A stretch of 64,000 bases of DNA from Nematostella vectensis. Taxonomy: Eukaryota > Cnidaria > Anthozoa > Actiniaria > Edwardsiidae. Below are positions 63,213-64,000 of the stretch, one piece after another (positions within the stretch are counted from its first letter, which is position 1; each line of letters starts with the position of its first letter). The stretch spans positions 8,299,501 through 8,363,500 of the forward strand of contig NC_064043.1 in the NCBI RefSeq assembly GCF_932526225.1. The letters are read 5' to 3'. Position numbers and translations under genes: made by a program. Below the pieces are notes generated by a model, which did not search any database, was not told where the DNA came from, and saw only the letters and a list, made by a program, of their open reading frames with translations.

Positions 63213-64000
63213 TGATCGCCGATCGGCTCACAGAAACATGTAGTAGTTTGCTCTTGAAACGCAAATGCCAAAAAAATAAGTCGGAGTAAATAAAAAAATG
63301 TCTTAAGTGACATTTTTGCGTGGGCGGAGGGGGAGAGAGACCGCGGTCCATTTATGTCCCCAAAGTCCACAACATGAATAATTAGAAGGTTTTTCATTGA
63401 GCATGCAAGGTTTTTTTGGCTCGGGATGGATAACGGGTTAAAAAAACCTTATTCTCGATGTTGTATTTCGGAATAGAGACATAACTTTGGTGAGTAACTG
63501 TGTTGTAGGGTCCCCTAAGCTCCACTAAAACGAGGAAGCATGGAATTGCTTTTAAGCGAAGACATTGAATTTTTAAGAGGATTTGAAATCTAAATAATAT
63601 TTGCACGAATCCGCTCTTTGGTCATGTCTTATCGAAATAATCTATACCCCAGCTTACCCCTGTCCTTTACGTACAAAATGAATACAACTACTAAGTCCTA
63701 ATGGGCTGAAGACAACGAAGGTGTCTGCTTTCTCTAAAACAAATTGGAGAATAACGCAATGTTGCCCAAAGCAAAGGTAGAAAATGGAGTATGCGGACCA
63801 AAAAAAATTACATGGTCAGTTTAGACTTGTCACCATGATCTCCTTAGTTATGTCTCTCCGCAAATTTAAAAAAAAACATCGGTTATTTTTTTAAATATAT
63901 TGGAAATTTCATAAAATACTGGTCTGTTTATTTGTTAAATAACTTAAAATCGGTTAACGATAAAAAAATAAAACAGTGGCACATCAAAATTAAATATACA
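63213..64000. other. Intergenic; nothing recognised
   Basis: AT-rich right edge. Short minus frames (63197-63606) are without domains. Confidence 0.5.

Overview
This is eukaryotic DNA. Genes are split into many short exons with GT-AG introns, intergenic space is AT-rich, and tandem arrays and transposon remnants are abundant. Bilaterian-like regulatory genes (TAF7, FTSJ1, Mastermind, an ARNT/BMAL-group bHLH-PAS factor) sit beside a secreted PAN-EGF-fibrinogen-like protein. Together with the mix of LINE, BEL/Pao, Harbinger-, hAT- and piggyBac-like elements, this fits an anthozoan cnidarian such as a sea anemone. That placement is inference; no ribosomal or mitochondrial marker is present.

Layout: 1-2.66 kb is a 77-bp satellite array running off the left edge. 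5.2-7.8 kb holds three minisatellites and a small frame-broken DUF3504/Crypton-like ORF behind CCAAT boxes. 7.98-16.58 kb (minus) is a bHLH-PAS gene, nine exons, with its PAS-B end not found. 18.2-21.3 kb (plus) holds a MITE, a decayed BEL/Pao gag and an hAT-like MITE. 23.35-35.03 kb (minus) is TAF7 in 12 exons, its introns filled with tandem arrays and mobile elements. 35.21 to about 39.6-40.8 kb (plus) is FTSJ1, head-to-head with TAF7 across 181 bp and carrying a tRNA-derived SINE and a 1,300-bp Harbinger-like element in introns. 43.6-46.2 kb (minus) is Mastermind in two exons. 49.4-50.85 kb and 60.7-61.06 kb hold the same 26-bp minisatellite behind a shared leader. 51.46-55.1 kb (minus) is a non-LTR retrotransposon split by an exactly 1,000-bp TTAA-flanked element. 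55.26-59.70 kb (minus) is the secreted PAN-EGF-fibrinogen-like gene. 61-64 kb is intergenic apart from one hAT-like MITE.

How the genes relate: TAF7 (TFIID) and FTSJ1 (tRNA methylation) are housekeeping genes that probably share one promoter. Mastermind is the Notch coactivator and ends convergently with FTSJ1. Exon models were built by hand from reading frame, splice signals and remembered family sequences. Phases close in every joined gene, but no transcript evidence was available.
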